From NCBI GenBank assembly GCA_907165065.1, contig OU015538.1, positions 17,809,165 through 17,873,164 of the forward strand: a DNA stretch of 64,000 bases, in the 5' to 3' direction. The translations under genes were made by a program, and so were the position numbers. The notes beneath the pieces are model-generated. The model was not told where the DNA came from. It saw only the letters and a program-made list of their open reading frames with translations, and ran no database searches. This document shows positions 23,877 through 35,048 of this stretch, piece by piece. Positions within the stretch are counted from its first letter, which is position 1; each line of letters begins with the position of its first letter. Origin of the DNA: Caprimulgus europaeus. Its lineage: Eukaryota > Chordata > Aves > Caprimulgiformes > Caprimulgidae.

Positions 23877-23916
23877 TTATCCAAGCTTCCCTTTAAGGCT
23901 TATCCAAGCTTCCCTT
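23877..23916. repeat. Short tandem duplication, 23-bp period
   Basis: 'ttatccaagcttccctt' occurs at 23877-23893 and exactly again at 23900-23916. Recent slippage is the simplest explanation, since the copies are identical over 17 bases. Confidence 0.9.
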
Positions 23917-24259
23917 AAACAAATTCTTTAGAAATATAAGCCTAGATTATCAGAACTACCTCTGGGGCATCTCTAGTGGACTTCTATAATTAAAAAGTAG
24001 AACCAAACAAAGACAAGGAATAACAAGAAAATCATATATAGCATGAATCACTTTAGCTCCTAATTAAAAAGGATAGGTATGAACTTGCATCAGTAGTACA
24101 CAGGATTTTAGCAACACCTTGTGCTGAGAAGGACAGAATGACCTCTGCTCATGACAGCTGAGATTTCCATCTGGCCTTGGCAGGTTTCCCATGTCAAAAT
24201 CTTAGAACTTAACCGCTTCATTTCACATCGTGGAGTAAAGCTCAGCCGTTACCTTGTTC

Positions 24260-24335
24260 TTACGGTATTCACTTGGTGTAACTGCACAGAATGCATGGCC
24301 TGATCCAAAGCCCACAAATGCCAGTGTTTCCCCCT
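24260..24335. mobile_element. Ancient amniote repeat relic
   Basis: 'acttggtgtaactgcacaga' followed by 'ggcctgatccaaagccca' matches the motif pair often found in old amniote repeats ('...ggtgtaact...' and '...cctgatccaaagccca...'). I recognise the motif from turtle, bird and crocodile DNA but cannot assign it to a named family. Confidence 0.45.
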
Positions 24336-27300
24336 GTCTTTCCCAATGCTTTCAGAAGGACCCTCTGAAGGTGGTGATTTTTCTGATGCAGATAAAAGCT
24401 GCAAAAGTGATAGTAAATACTTGCTTATCTCCTATTGCTTATAGGCTGCTGTCTTATCGTGTGAAGTGCTTATATCGACAGTAAGCCTTCTGCTTTGGTA
24501 GAGAATACGATGAAGTTTTGTGTTCAGTCAGGGATTCTCAAAGATGAGGTATAATTCTCAAAGCAAAGGAGCAATAGAATAGAAATTAGTTCTTCCCTTA
24601 ATCACTAAAATGCTGTTATTTGAATTGCAGTATTTACACTAGTTGCTGACTAGTGAGACCATTTGAAATATTCTCATCTATTCTTTTCTTCAATTATATC
24701 TCAGTGCTTTCCAGACTGTTTCACTGTCTTAGTTCTCTAGCTGGTGATTTTTCAATTAAGATGTGAAACTTTTCTTTTTTTGTTGCATAGATATAATTAA
24801 AATTCTTTGAAATATAGTGCTTGGGTGTTGGGTGTGTGTCTGTTACAGTTCAGGGAAATTAAACTGCTGCTGCTTGTTCTATTATTTGGAGAAAACTCAG
24901 CTAATTATTTTCAAAGTCTGAAAAGTATCTTTGGAATCTCATATAGAAAGCTGTGGTTATTTTGGTATTGCAAGGTATTCCTACCAGTCTCCTGGTTTTG
25001 AATGATAAAAATTATTATCTATAAATTTTAAAGCCCTCCAGTAAGAAGGTATTTTTGGAGGATTTTTATCTCCTTTCTTTACTGGATTATGGAAGTATTT
25101 TCTCTGCTGGCATTTTTATAATTGGTTTTCTTATAATTCAATATTTAATGTCAAAATTATAAGGCAGTCAGGTGAACAAGATACAGGACACCGTTTCTAC
25201 CTTAGGCTTTCTCTGACCTTCCAAGTAGCATTGCTATGAAAGCTGCAAGATCAGAATACCCCTAAAAACAATACCCATTATTAGTTTACAGTTTCTGGTT
25301 TGCCACCAGACTAATACCATTTTTACGTTTATCCAAAGACATACGAAATGCCCAAAGGAAGAAATACTGAAATTACTCGAGTAGTCCATGCAGGTTCATA
25401 GCAAAGTATGAAGATTAATAATTGTCACTAAAATTCTGTGAGATGGAAGGCCACACTATGTATTGGCATTATTTTATTATAATGGAATATTGAGCCTTCA
25501 CCTCAATATGACCTATTTCTATCCACTGCTATATGGGCAGAAGAATTTGCTTTATGTCAGATTTTGTTATGTAATGAATGATTCAGCCCCTTGGTTCCTG
25601 AAGTGGTTTACTTTTATGAAATAAAGAGGATCCAGAGAATAATAAAGCTGATATTATAAAAAGCACTTAAAACTCAAGCCAGTTAAGCAAGTGGAACAAG
25701 CTCTACCTGTTATCTCTTGAACTATTCTTGAACCCAGTTGTGTGAGTGATGAACATTTGTGTTAAACATCAGAGATAATAATGTTTACACTTTTCCTTTA
25801 ATATGTGTTTCTGGATAATAGTAACTCAGTAACTCTCAATTTGCTTTTAATTGTGTCATTACACAGTAATGGATTAATACAATAATGGATTGGTTGTTTA
25901 AAGCACATTGTATATTCAAGAAATTCAGTATTAAGGATGGATAACAGTAAACAAAGTGGAAGATAATTTATACCTCTGCTATCCTAAGAATTATTCCATT
26001 TTTTCTTATTTTATATATTTAAAGTTTCTTTACAACATCACAAGGTGACGAAAAGCGTTATTCCCACCTTATTTAGTGCAATGAAATGCAGGAGATTCTA
26101 TTTTTGTGTTCAGTAGTACATTTTCTGCATACACCTTTCAGTGCTCTCAATGGAGTAGTGCATCTGTAACATTTTAATTACAGCTATGAAGCAGAATTAG
26201 TACCTTCACATCTTGGGTGCTAACCCCAGTTTCTGAGTAACATATTTCAGTAATATAAAATGGTAATCTAAAATTGTAATATACTGCCTTCCCTTCAAAG
26301 AGAAGAAAAAAAGACAAATGGAACGAGGGATGCAAAATCCAGATCTGTCATTGCCATTGTAGTTTCAATAAAGAATCTGTTGAAAGAAGAAATTAATTTA
26401 AGTATTTTATTTAAGTGGCAGATGTGACAAAGCTTGGAGAATGAATTACAGTTGAAAAGCCTCTGGCCACGTTTGTGCCTCTTAATATTTGGCATGGACA
26501 GCAATGCTGACTTGTGCAAAGGGAACTCCTGGGCTCTGGTGGGTTCTCCACTCCACCTTCACACAGTGCATCAGTCTTTCAGGTTCTGTGCCTTATTCTC
26601 CTCTGGATAACTTGTCAGTACCATTAGTCAGTGAAATAATATCTCAGCTTCTCAGAGAAGAATTTGCAGAGCTGGCCACCACCATGGCCAGAAACAGTTA
26701 TCTTTATTTACATGAATGGCTTTGAAAGTGTACTAGAGAAAGGGGACTGACCAAACAGAATCTCCTTAAATTCTGTAACTTAAACTATATAATGACAGTA
26801 CCCAAGGAACTTAGAGATCAAAGATTTTCAACTCTATCAGCATATTCTGCAAGAGCACTGAGTAGTAGTAAGATGCCAGTGAAAGATTACTCCTTCTCCT
26901 GCTTTTTGCAACATTGAAGCTGTTCACATCATTGCTAGCAGACTTCATCTTGGTTGTTCGATAAATGCTTTGAAACTAAATAAGCACCTGCAGTTGTCCT
27001 GCATAAGCATAACAAAATATCTTAATATCAAATAAAGAAGGAAAAAGTGGAAGGAAAAATTAGTTGACAAGACTAATAAATGACAAAACATAAGATGTGA
27101 TAATTAAATTAAATTATTTCCAGATTCCATTAACTACATTTATCTCTATTCATTTTCCAATTGCTCCAAGCTTTCACTTATGTCCCCTTTTGGAGATCAA
27201 AAATTGTTGCGAGATCAAAATCTAAGAATTCCTAATTCACATCTTGGATGGATTTACTGAACTGAGCATACTTCTGTGAAATTGGGTAATTTTAAAGCCT

Positions 27301-30300
27301 TTATTTACAAACTGTATGACAATTACTATGTTTAAACCATAAACCATCTTTTTCTTCAGAAGGTAGTTTTTAAAGAATTCTAAGGAAAAAAGAATGTTAC
27401 AAAAGCTCAAACTGTATTTTAGTGGACAGTGGGACTAGTTATGTGAACAAGATAGAAGTCTGCTATCTCCTACTTCTGTGGGGAATCAAGAAAAAATTGT
27501 AGGCATGATCTGCATCTAAATCTATTTGTGATAAACCAAATATAGAAGTCTTTTCTCAGTATTCAGCCTTTCCTTGGCATGATTTTTGTAAAACTGCTCT
27601 CAGAACACCTTTGAGAATCCCAAGCACAGGATACAATGGTGTGTGATTTCAGGAATTCTCAATATAGGCAGGCAGGAGCGGGGAGGAGGTGATTGCTGCA
27701 TAAACACATTGCATGAGAATCTTGGGACTAAAAGTAAATGTCACTTGAAGCAGATTGGTTTGGGTTAAAGGCCTAATTAGTCTGTCTTTTTACTTTATTG
27801 ACTTATCTGATTTCTTTGTTTTCAAACCCTAATGCATTTGGAAAATGAAAGGGCTTGTGAGATACATCTCAGCTATCTTTTTCCAAACACAGATAGCAAA
27901 GCAAAGGAATTGGAGTAAACTTACAGGTAGGGATGTACATGTCCCCAGAATCTATTTAGTTTATGCTGTGTCCAATAAGCAAGAGGAGAGTAACTACCAC
28001 AAGAAGCTGGAGGAAGTAGGGTGGAGGGTCTGTGTAGCTCTGAGTCTTGGATGAAATGTTGATGATGCTTATGGATGACAGGAACTGACTGAAAGACAGC
28101 TGACAACTTTATTTCAGGAGCTTTGGATCCAGTACTTAGTAAATGTGAGTATGTGTGTTCAGAAACAGCTCCAGGGATTAAAGGTTTTAACAGAATGTGT
28201 AACATCTTTTACCAGTATAACTAGCTAAAACTGAACAACATGGTCATAGAGAGCTACGTACCACTCAAATCAGAACAGATAGACTTCTTAATGTTTTATT
28301 TTTCATGTACTTTCAGAGGTAATCCCACCTTTTCCAAAGCTAATACACAAAAATTTCAGTATCTAGCAGTTTTGCAGGTGCATCTTGGGATGAATAAATT
28401 ATGAGTATGAATAATAGAATGAATGTGTGAGAGAGTGATTAAAAAATTAAATTGATCTGAGCCTTGAAGCAGACTGCTCTGCTTTGTGTTTCCAACACAT
28501 CAGGTTTTTTTTTTAATTTCCTGCTGACAACTCAGGTTATTTTTTTTTTTTTTTTTTCTGGTAATTAACTTGAAAGCTAAATGTCCAACCTAAATATGTA
28601 TGTATAATTACTGGGTTTCTTACCTGCTCTAAGCAGATAATTTTTTAATGTCTAAATACAGCAGTTACTGCATAGTAACATACCACATGCATACTATGTG
28701 TTCATTACTTCCACGTGCTAAAACGCCTTTAAATTTTTTTTCTCATAGCTTTGAGTGATAAAGTATCTCCTGAAAAGATATATTCCTTAGCTGTATTAGT
28801 AATTGGAGGCTATTTATTGTTTTTCCACTGTTAATACGAAGCTGTGTAGATTTTGTTGAGTTTTACTGCACTCAGGAGTGACGGATGCACTCAGCACTTA
28901 AGGGAGAGATACAGCTTTGAAATGTGAGCCATATTTTTGTCTGAGAGGTGCAACTTCCCCTGTCTGCATGCAATGCTTTCTGAAATATTGGAACAGTTGC
29001 CCTGGAAATAGCAGAAAGAGTACTTTCTCAGCTAGTAGAGCCAGATGAATTTCCAGATACTCTTTTTCCCAGTGTCCACTTGTTAGTGGACTGCTTGGAA
29101 CAAGAAAAGAAGGAAGAGTAGGTCGGAGGCAGAGAACAACTATGTTACTGTCTTTATTTGCAAGACCTTGTTTCCACTGATAAATCACTGTGGTTGGTAG
29201 AGGTAATTCTAGCTTTGTGTGCTGAGTACAACAGTTTCTAACCTTAACAAAAGATTTACAGACCTTCATTTGCAAGTGTCTTTCTCAACCTTAGTAAATT
29301 GGAACACATGAAGTTAACAATTTCAGTAAGATTTTTTTTTATATATATTTGATTGCCATTGGTTAGAAATGCAAAAGGTACTTAAGAGTATAAAGTGACT
29401 AAAATGAAAGTAAAGTGCTTTGAACTGGCAAAGGATCTGACGCTTATAGTAAGAACAGAATGTGAAGGTCTTCTAGGCTTGGATTATGTTGAAGAGACAA
29501 GGTATGTGGGGGCTGTTGTTTTTCAGGTTAAACAATATTTTTGTTCTGTGGAATAATGGAATTTTAGTCTCCCACATAGAATTTTATTGCCCATCAGCAT
29601 AACTGTTTAATTTCCGCTCTACTCTTTCTTATGTTATTCTGTCCTGCAGGCTCTGCAGAATGATAAAATAAATAATATATTTCAAAAACGATGTAATAAC
29701 AATGATAAGAATTTCCTGTGCATTATTTTGTTCATGTTACTTTTGTTTAAAAATATGAAATGATTTTTGTGTGTGCTTGTGAGCATGTTCTTCTAAACTA
29801 AATAATTCAGGACATAATTAAATAAATTCCCCAAATTCTTTGAGTACTGTTCTGATAATAGCAGCATTAATAAAGACACTCCTCTACTGCTTTTTTAGTG
29901 CTTTTATTAATTATTTTGCATTAAGTAAATGTGATTTCCTCTTTTGCTGAAGATGACAGTCTTAAAGAACAGCATTTGTAAAGCATGAGTATAGAGACAC
30001 AGCCTTTTGAAAGACTTAATTTCCACCAAGCTGTCTAGCATATCCATGTGGTACCTGCTTAAGTATTAGTGTTTTAAGAATCAAATAGACAGTACCTAAT
30101 GGATGGTGAAGTCAATTTTCTGTCACAGAGAATGGATAAACATTGTAATACTGCAACAGTTGAAAGTCTCTATCTGTATCTAGCTCTAATGAGTGTCTTC
30201 TATGGATTTCTCTGTTGCAATTTAGCCTGCAATGTTGCAGAAATCTGGGTAGTTTACATAGTAAACAGAAGAGTCACAGAAGCTTTGAAGGGGTTGGGAC

Positions 30301-33300
30301 CTTTAGTTCTCTTAAACCTGAACTACTTCATTAAACTTGCTGCTGCCACTCCTATGGTTGCTTTTTATTTATCTACTGAAGATATCTTTCAATTTTATTT
30401 TCTATAACAGGAAAATATCATAAGCATTTTGGTCTCACGAGTATCACAGTTAGCACTATGGCCAATTTGAGAAATTTTTATTCTTTGCATGTTTGGTGGG
30501 GGATCATATGGGGACTTGACCCAAAGAGATCCTGAACAAAACAGACTGAGCAGGTTGAGACATGATTAAGCAAAATACTTGATAAGTACCCAGAGGGTTC
30601 AGCTCATTGTCCCTCATAAGAGACATTTTGTCCTTAGGTTGGAAGTCCTGGGACTGGCAAACAATTATTGTTAAAATAGAATGTTGAAAAAGGGAAAAGA
30701 AAAAAGTTGCATTTGCCAATATGTGGCCAGAAACCCCCAAGTAAATGGATATTGTTCATTGTGTAACGTTTAATTTATTCTATAAAAAGAAAGCAAACCT
30801 TGGGACTTCATATAAGTGAACTAAAATTATTAATTTAAATATTTTCATTGCTAGGTGTGTGTGCTTTCATATATATCTGTCTCATTATATAAATATACAT
30901 AGAGAGATATAGATATAAAACACTCATGCTAGCATTAGTTGATTTAAAAAAATCATTAATTTACTGAATTTTACATCTTGCTGGCTGTTTTCTGACATGT
31001 AAGGAGAGTTAGAAGGTCCCATGAGTTACACTGACTAGCAAAGCAAAGATACCAAAATTCATAACTGCTAAATTGAGCACTGTGTCTCTCTTTATCTGAT
31101 GATAAAGGTATCAGGTAGATGTGCAGGTTTATAAGGCGGGTTGAACACCTTCACTTTACTGACTCTCTCTCTTCTGTCAGTTCATCTTTTCTTTTCAGGC
31201 CATGCCAAGAGATTATAACCACTGATGAAATTTATTGACTTACTGCAGCCTCCAAGTAGGTTAAGTCCTGTCCAGAAATAAATCAAAATGAATAGGTGTT
31301 CTTTAAGATGAATTAACATCAATGTTTTGTAATAACTTAAAACTAACTGCATGACTTTGGGCTACTGCTGTCTAGAGCATAAAGGCTACCATGACCTTGA
31401 CAGAAACAAAAAACAAATGCCATGTTCCCCACTGCTTCTAAGCTTTTAAACACAGGTGTGCATTAAATAACGTTGCCGTACAGCAGTCAGGTAAATCTTA
31501 TTTATTGGTTACCACTGTTTTTTTTCCCACTTAAATCTTCTGGATGCATGAGACATTGAGTTAGTCTTCACATTCATATTTTTCCGAGTTACAATTGATT
31601 TGAAGAGTATAAAGAACTTTAACTCTATGAAATGGAACATTATTTTTATTCATTATTTGCCTTGATTTATGGTGGCATAGAAAGGCACTCATTATTTACT
31701 TTGAACCTCCCTGACAGTATTTAAAATAGCAAGGCACTCCAAATGGGATTGACAGCATACCTCTGAAAAGAAACTCTAGTAAGGTTACGTGCCTCACATA
31801 ACCCACTAAGGCTTTCTCCAATAAAATTCTGCTCAAAGAGAACATCCAGTTCTTTCCAAATGCCGAAGAGCAGGATGTTCAGCTCAATAATTAAAGCTAT
31901 TTCTGTGGCTCCCAGACAGTGTCTTAGTTGAAGGCTGTATTGCCTTGTTACTTAAGAGTAAAGCGTAATGAATTTGTGAAGATATTTACATGTTTCACAC
32001 GAGGTGCATTTCAACAAACTACATGTTAAAAGATCCTGATCAACATCTTTGGAGGGGGAAAAAAAAAAGACAAATGATTGTGTTTTGCTGCCATCTGTAA
32101 AATCTTGAGAAATGTTCACTATGACCCACTGCTCCTATAACAAGGGAAAATCTCTTGACGAAATGATTGCTTAACCATTAAACAGGAGAAAGGAAATGCA
32201 CTGGCTTCTAATTTTTGAGCACTTTATTCTGCACAGTGTATTAACATTTATAGTGTTTTCCATCACACTACATTTATCACATTGGAGGTGTGGTTTTTAA
32301 AACCCCTCTGGAGAAAATGTAATTTGTTCTCTGTTGCCTGTGCATTCCACTAAATGGTCATTATTTATAAAATTCTATAGGGTCTTTCTACAAAAACACT
32401 ATTGATCTTTCATTATAGAGTGCCAGCTCTTTGAGTCATGGTCTGAGGTGTAAATGTCTCAAACTAGAACGTGATCCCACCCATTATAACTTGCTGTCTA
32501 TACAAGGTGGCAGACTAGAAGAGCCTCAGAGAAGGAGGGGTTATGCTTGTAAAGACTACTTCTTGAAAATATTTTAATCAACAAAAGCATTGTACTTTTA
32601 TTTTGTATATTTTTAGAAATCCTAATTTCTTGTATTATTGTTGGTGTTAATATGATAACAGGTACTGATTATTTTTAGAAAGTTTTAAAGGAAACAAGTT
32701 TTCAGTCATCACTGAATGTGTTCCATTTGTGTTCTGAGTTATAGTTTTAACTTGCTTTAAAATTTGTCATTGAAACTTTTTGAAGGAAACTGAACACTGA
32801 AAAAAACTACATTTCTAATAGAAAATCTGTGATCATCCTGAAGATTTTAATTTTTTTCCTGAGAAACCAGAAGCCAACATTTTTGGATGAGGATGCTGGA
32901 ACAGTAGATCAGTTCTAATTTAGTTCTTTCAGTTTAATTAGGAAAAAAAAACAACCCACAAAACCTGAAGGCTGTGGAATGAGGGTAGTAATGTAAGAGA
33001 GGAGTTTTATAAGGGTTGCTGTTGGTCATTTCAATTACAGTATTGTTTGATTGTGGTTATATCTATTTGCATAGGGAACTACATACACACATAAGAAAAT
33101 TCTTGGCCTGAGGATCACGAAATGGCACTACACAAGAGTACACTGCAGCCCCTTTCCTAAAGAGGACTGCCATCCCCATCCCCTATGATGGTGATCACAG
33201 TGTTGCTTAATATTTTTTTCATTTTATTTTTTAACTGTTCTGCAATGTTTAGAACTGGCAGTCACTGGGGAGAGTCTGACCTGTTTGGTGGTGGCCATTG

Positions 33301-33639
33301 ATTTGTTTGTTGATTTTTGGATTTGGGGTTTTTTGCTACATTGTAGTGGAGGACTACCTGCCTGTACTGCATTTTTATGTGCTTTCATGCATTAGTGTGA
33401 TTTTTTTCACATAAAAAAAAAAAAAAAGCGCACCTTCCTGCCATTTAATCAAGAAGGAAAAATGAGAGAATGTGCAGATCTTTTGAAAGGTCAGTGATCC
33501 CTCTGTGTAAAAAGTGCTATTTCTGCTGTAACTTAGCCTCTCCGTGGAGTAGTGTGGTAACGATAATTTAATCCTCCTCAACATTTCCCATTTTAGCAGG
33601 TTTTTTTACTGTTAAGAGAATGATTTCTACCTAGAAGAC
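24336..33639. other. Long AT-rich spacer or intron, no supported gene
   Basis: Over nine kilobases without a coding segment I can defend. A plus frame at 26489-26725 and a minus frame at 28898-29275 are the longest but lack splice sites or domains. T runs lie at 28540-28557 and 28505-28514. Dinucleotide-rich AT sequence lies at 30870-30930. The stretch at 31640-32460 is free of simple repeats and recognisable transposons and might be conserved noncoding sequence, which a single sequence cannot show. Confidence 0.45.
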
Positions 33640-34550
33640 TTTTAGTGAAGATAGGTTTGTATTCAGTGCCATGAAAGAGAAGTCAATAGGGCCCTGCAAA
33701 TGGTGAGAGAATGGAGTCATAAAAATAATATGTTTGTGCTATGGGTCTGTGGAACAGGGTAGTATTAACCAGAGGGTTAACAGGAGCAGTGATAGAAACC
33801 ACAATGACCACCAAAGGTTAAGTGTTTGGAGAAGCTTTGGGGAACAATGAAAACTCAGCTTTAGAAAAGCTGAAGAATAGTTGTTCTTTTGGCTGGACAT
33901 CCACATGGCATCAGAGAGCTTGAGGTTTTTCTAAGTAGATAGAGCCAAAAATGCATGTAACTAAATGTGATGCAGAGATGATGGGATTTGAGCTGATATT
34001 CCTACACAGGAGTGGGATTCTGGGGCTATAATCATCATATAAAGCAGAGAGTTCATTTGAGAGATTACCCTGAGGCAGGATACAGAGAAAAAGTGGAGAC
34101 GGTTATCTAGAGTTGTTTTAATTGCCCTCAGGATACTGGTGTGGGAATACCTGAAGAATATCTGTGGAGGATAGAAACTCAGAAGTTAATGATCATAACA
34201 TTATAAAGAAAGAAAGTGACTGATAAGTGTCAGAAGTGGCTGTCAGGTCAGTTAGGATAAAACAAGTGTTGACTCTGAAGTGTAGCCAATGAGTTGTAAT
34301 TAGAGAGTTAGAAAGCAGTGTCAGTGCAGTGCAGGGAGCAGAGGTGGAGACTGTCTAGAATGGAGCTGGAGAGCTTGTTTCCCAGAGCCATTGTACATAG
34401 CTCATTCATTGAGTACAGGCATCAAAAGAGAAGAAGAATGAGGTGGTATTTGGAAAGACGAATAGGAAAGACAAATTACCCAAGAGTGGGTTTTATATAA
34501 GATGAGAGCAACTAAAAGCTGACTTTTAAATAATAAAAACTGAGATTCAT
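33640..34550. other. Purine-skewed block of unknown origin
   Basis: Over roughly 900 bases the plus strand is visibly enriched in A and G, with frequent 'gaga', 'ggag' and 'agag' words and few T/C runs, unlike both flanks. No reading frame is persuasive (the 60-codon frame at 34318 is arginine-rich because of the skew). It could be an old unclassified repeat or a transcribed noncoding region with strand asymmetry. No TSD or terminal motif is visible. Confidence 0.35.
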
Positions 34551-35010
34551 TGAACCAGTGCAGGAACTGAGATTTTACAGATCAGAGGCCTCAAATACCA
34601 GGTTTTGTGCCAAGACTATGACAGGTTGCAGTGCTGTGCAGCTTTTCTCTGCAAAATGAGCTCAGAGCAGTTCACACTGCTCTTCCTAAGCACAGGTGTC
34701 TTAGCTTCTGTTTCTCTTATTGCTTGGGGTATTTTTTATGCCTTCATTAATGCTTCCACCATAATTCCAGCTAATGGTTGTTAGAACCATTAATTATTAA
34801 TATAGTTCATTGTCATCTACTGCAGTTAATTTTATACAGCTTTGTTATAAAACTCACATTTCCAGTTTTCAATACCTAAGATTTATCTGTTCCATAAAGA
34901 ATTTTTACCCCAAAGTGAACTTGATACTCTCTTCAGTATTGTGTAGACTTATGATGAAGGTAAACTTTAAATTATTTAATGCAAGGATATTTTTATTATA
35001 TAATATATAT
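34551..35010. other. Spacer, no supported gene
   Basis: Sequence becomes progressively more AT-rich toward 35000. The frame at 34810-35013 is of chance composition. Confidence 0.5.
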
Positions 35011-35048
35011 TAATATAATGTAAAAATGTGTATTTTTACATGATATTA
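35011..35048. repeat. Near-perfect inverted repeat (17-bp arms, 4-bp loop)
   Basis: The left arm 'taatataatgtaaaaat' (35011-35027) and right arm 'atttttacatgatatta' (35032-35048) are reverse complements with one mismatch, around the loop 'gtgt'. The inner ten pairs are perfect. It lies in a very AT-rich patch (34985-35160), so it may extrude as a cruciform. A chance palindrome is plausible in such composition. Confidence 0.85.

Noticed and set aside
28898-29275. 125-codon minus frame
   Set aside because: No recognisable motif, no flanking splice sites, and composition only mildly different from background.
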